Of a stretch of 64,000 nucleotides of DNA, positions 63,397-64,000 are shown piece after piece; position 1 is the stretch's first letter, and every line of letters begins with the position of its first letter. The stretch lies in the NCBI RefSeq assembly GCF_900129765.1, contig NZ_FQWU01000004.1, forward strand, positions 186,001 to 250,000, given 5' to 3'. Position numbers and translations under genes: made by a program. Source of the stretch: Massilia sp. CF038. GTDB taxonomy: Bacteria; Pseudomonadota; Gammaproteobacteria; Burkholderiales; Burkholderiaceae_D. Under the pieces are notes generated by a model, which saw only the letters and a program-made list of their open reading frames with translations, did not search any database and was not told the DNA's origin.

Positions 63397-64000
63397 ATGA
63401 TCGACACCCTGCCCATCTCGATTGTTTCGCGCCTCATCGAAGAATCGCTCGATGCGGTGCTGGTCATCGACGCCGGCGGCTGTATTCGCTACATGAATTG
63501 CGCCATGCAGGGCCTGTCGGGCTACGCCCCGGGCGAGGCCATCGGCCAGCCGCTGCAAGGGCTGATGCCCGAAGCGTACGGCGAACAGGAGCAGGGTTAT
63601 ATCGAGCGCTTCCTTGCCAACACCAGGCAGGCCGATATCCTTGGGAGCGTGCGGGCGTTTGCCATCCGCCACCGCACCGGTGAAATGATCCCCGTCGAAA
63701 TGAAGGCGCTGGATTTGGGCGCAGTCGACGGCGTCCATTATTACGGCGCTTTCATGACCGATCTGCGCGCGCGCCGCGCGGCCGAAGCCAAGAACACGGC
63801 CTTGCTGGAGCAGCTGGAACGGCAAGCCATGAGCGATGCACTCACGGGGCTGCCCAACCGCCGCGCCTTCGAGATTGAAGCGGGCCGCATCGTGGCCCGT
63901 GCCAAGCGCAGTGGCGCGCCGATCACGGTCGGCATCGCTGACATCGACCGCTTCAAGAAGGTCAACGACGAGCATGGGCATCCGGTGGGCGACGAAGTGC
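63397..64000 (+). CDS. PAS-GGDEF diguanylate cyclase-like protein, cut by the window end
   Basis: About 201 residues are visible with no stop before the window edge. A PAS domain (about 10-125: ESLDAVLVIDAGGCIRYMNC, GYAPGEAIGQPL) is followed by a helix and the start of a GGDEF domain (SDALTGLPNRRAFE, then VGIADIDRFKKVNDEHGHPVG). The GGDEF signature itself would lie beyond 64000. The start is the ATG at 63397. Confidence 0.85.
   Translation, partial: MIDTLPISIVSRLIEESLDAVLVIDAGGCIRYMNCAMQGLSGYAPGEAIGQPLQGLMPEAYGEQEQGYIERFLANTRQADILGSVRAFAIRHRTGEMIPVEMKALDLGAVDGVHYYGAFMTDLRARRAAEAKNTALLEQLERQAMSDALTGLPNRRAFEIEAGRIVARAKRSGAPITVGIADIDRFKKVNDEHGHPVGDEV

Overview
The window is a GC-rich piece of a betaproteobacterial chromosome. 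Gene content and order point to the order Burkholderiales, most probably the Oxalobacteraceae (Massilia/Duganella/Janthinobacterium group). The pointers are the blocks leuS-lptE-holA-proA-hemJ, bamE-dapB-exbB-exbD divergent from fur, and lptD-surA-pdxA-rsmA divergent from amgK-murU-pepP. The genus is an inference; no rRNA is present. Genes are dense and most of the window is core chromosome. There is no prophage, insertion sequence, integron or CRISPR array that I can see.

Layout. 1-3.7 kb: a copper operon (CopZ-like chaperone, small His/Met-rich exported protein, TolC-family lipoprotein, Tat-exported multicopper oxidase) behind a CueR/MerR-type promoter, then a YkgJ-type cysteine cluster protein. 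3.7-6.1 kb: an unknown, apparently frameshifted helical gene, a Nudix hydrolase and a HAD-like protein. 6.1-9.9 kb: a LysR regulator, uppP and recQ. 9.9-17.3 kb: a secreted repeat protein, a DUF885 peptidase, trmB, an alpha/beta hydrolase, an HDOD protein, a TSUP permease and tRNA-Gly(CCC). 17.5-25.5 kb: ahpC-ahpF, a small secreted protein, a TonB-dependent receptor and a LytS/LytR-type two-component pair. 25.7-28.5 kb: an SOS-box-controlled radical SAM/UdgX DNA repair pair. 28.5-32.6 kb: a signalling block (Sel1 protein, REC-PAS-GGDEF-EAL protein, HDOD-GHKL protein). 32.7-42 kb: MFS drug exporter, rlmL-type methyltransferase, HCCA isomerase-like protein, hemJ, proA, holA, lptE, leuS. 42-49 kb: coiled-coil membrane protein, AraC regulator, VOC protein, barstar-like protein, exbD, exbB, dapB, bamE, fur, hrcA, HAD hydrolase. 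49-53 kb: two tandem paralogous lipoproteins and a phoX phosphatase behind an array of Pho-box repeats. 53-64 kb: rsmA, pdxA, surA, lptD, and divergently amgK, murU, pepP, a UbiH-type monooxygenase and a truncated PAS-GGDEF gene.

Functional themes are envelope biogenesis (uppP, lptD, lptE, surA, bamE, amgK/murU), metal and oxidative stress (copper operon, ahpCF, fur), DNA repair (recQ, the SOS pair) and cyclic-di-GMP/HDOD signalling.

The least ordinary features are a dispersed palindromic intergenic repeat family (nine copies or part-copies, opening CACATCGCCCTCGCG), an exact 130-bp tandem duplication at 53141-53400 that carries decayed copies of the 3' end of rsmA, the CTGT-N8-ACAG SOS operator, the four-unit Pho box, an orphan terminator-like hairpin, and the HDOD-GHKL fusion. 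I did not find a clearly new multi-gene system.
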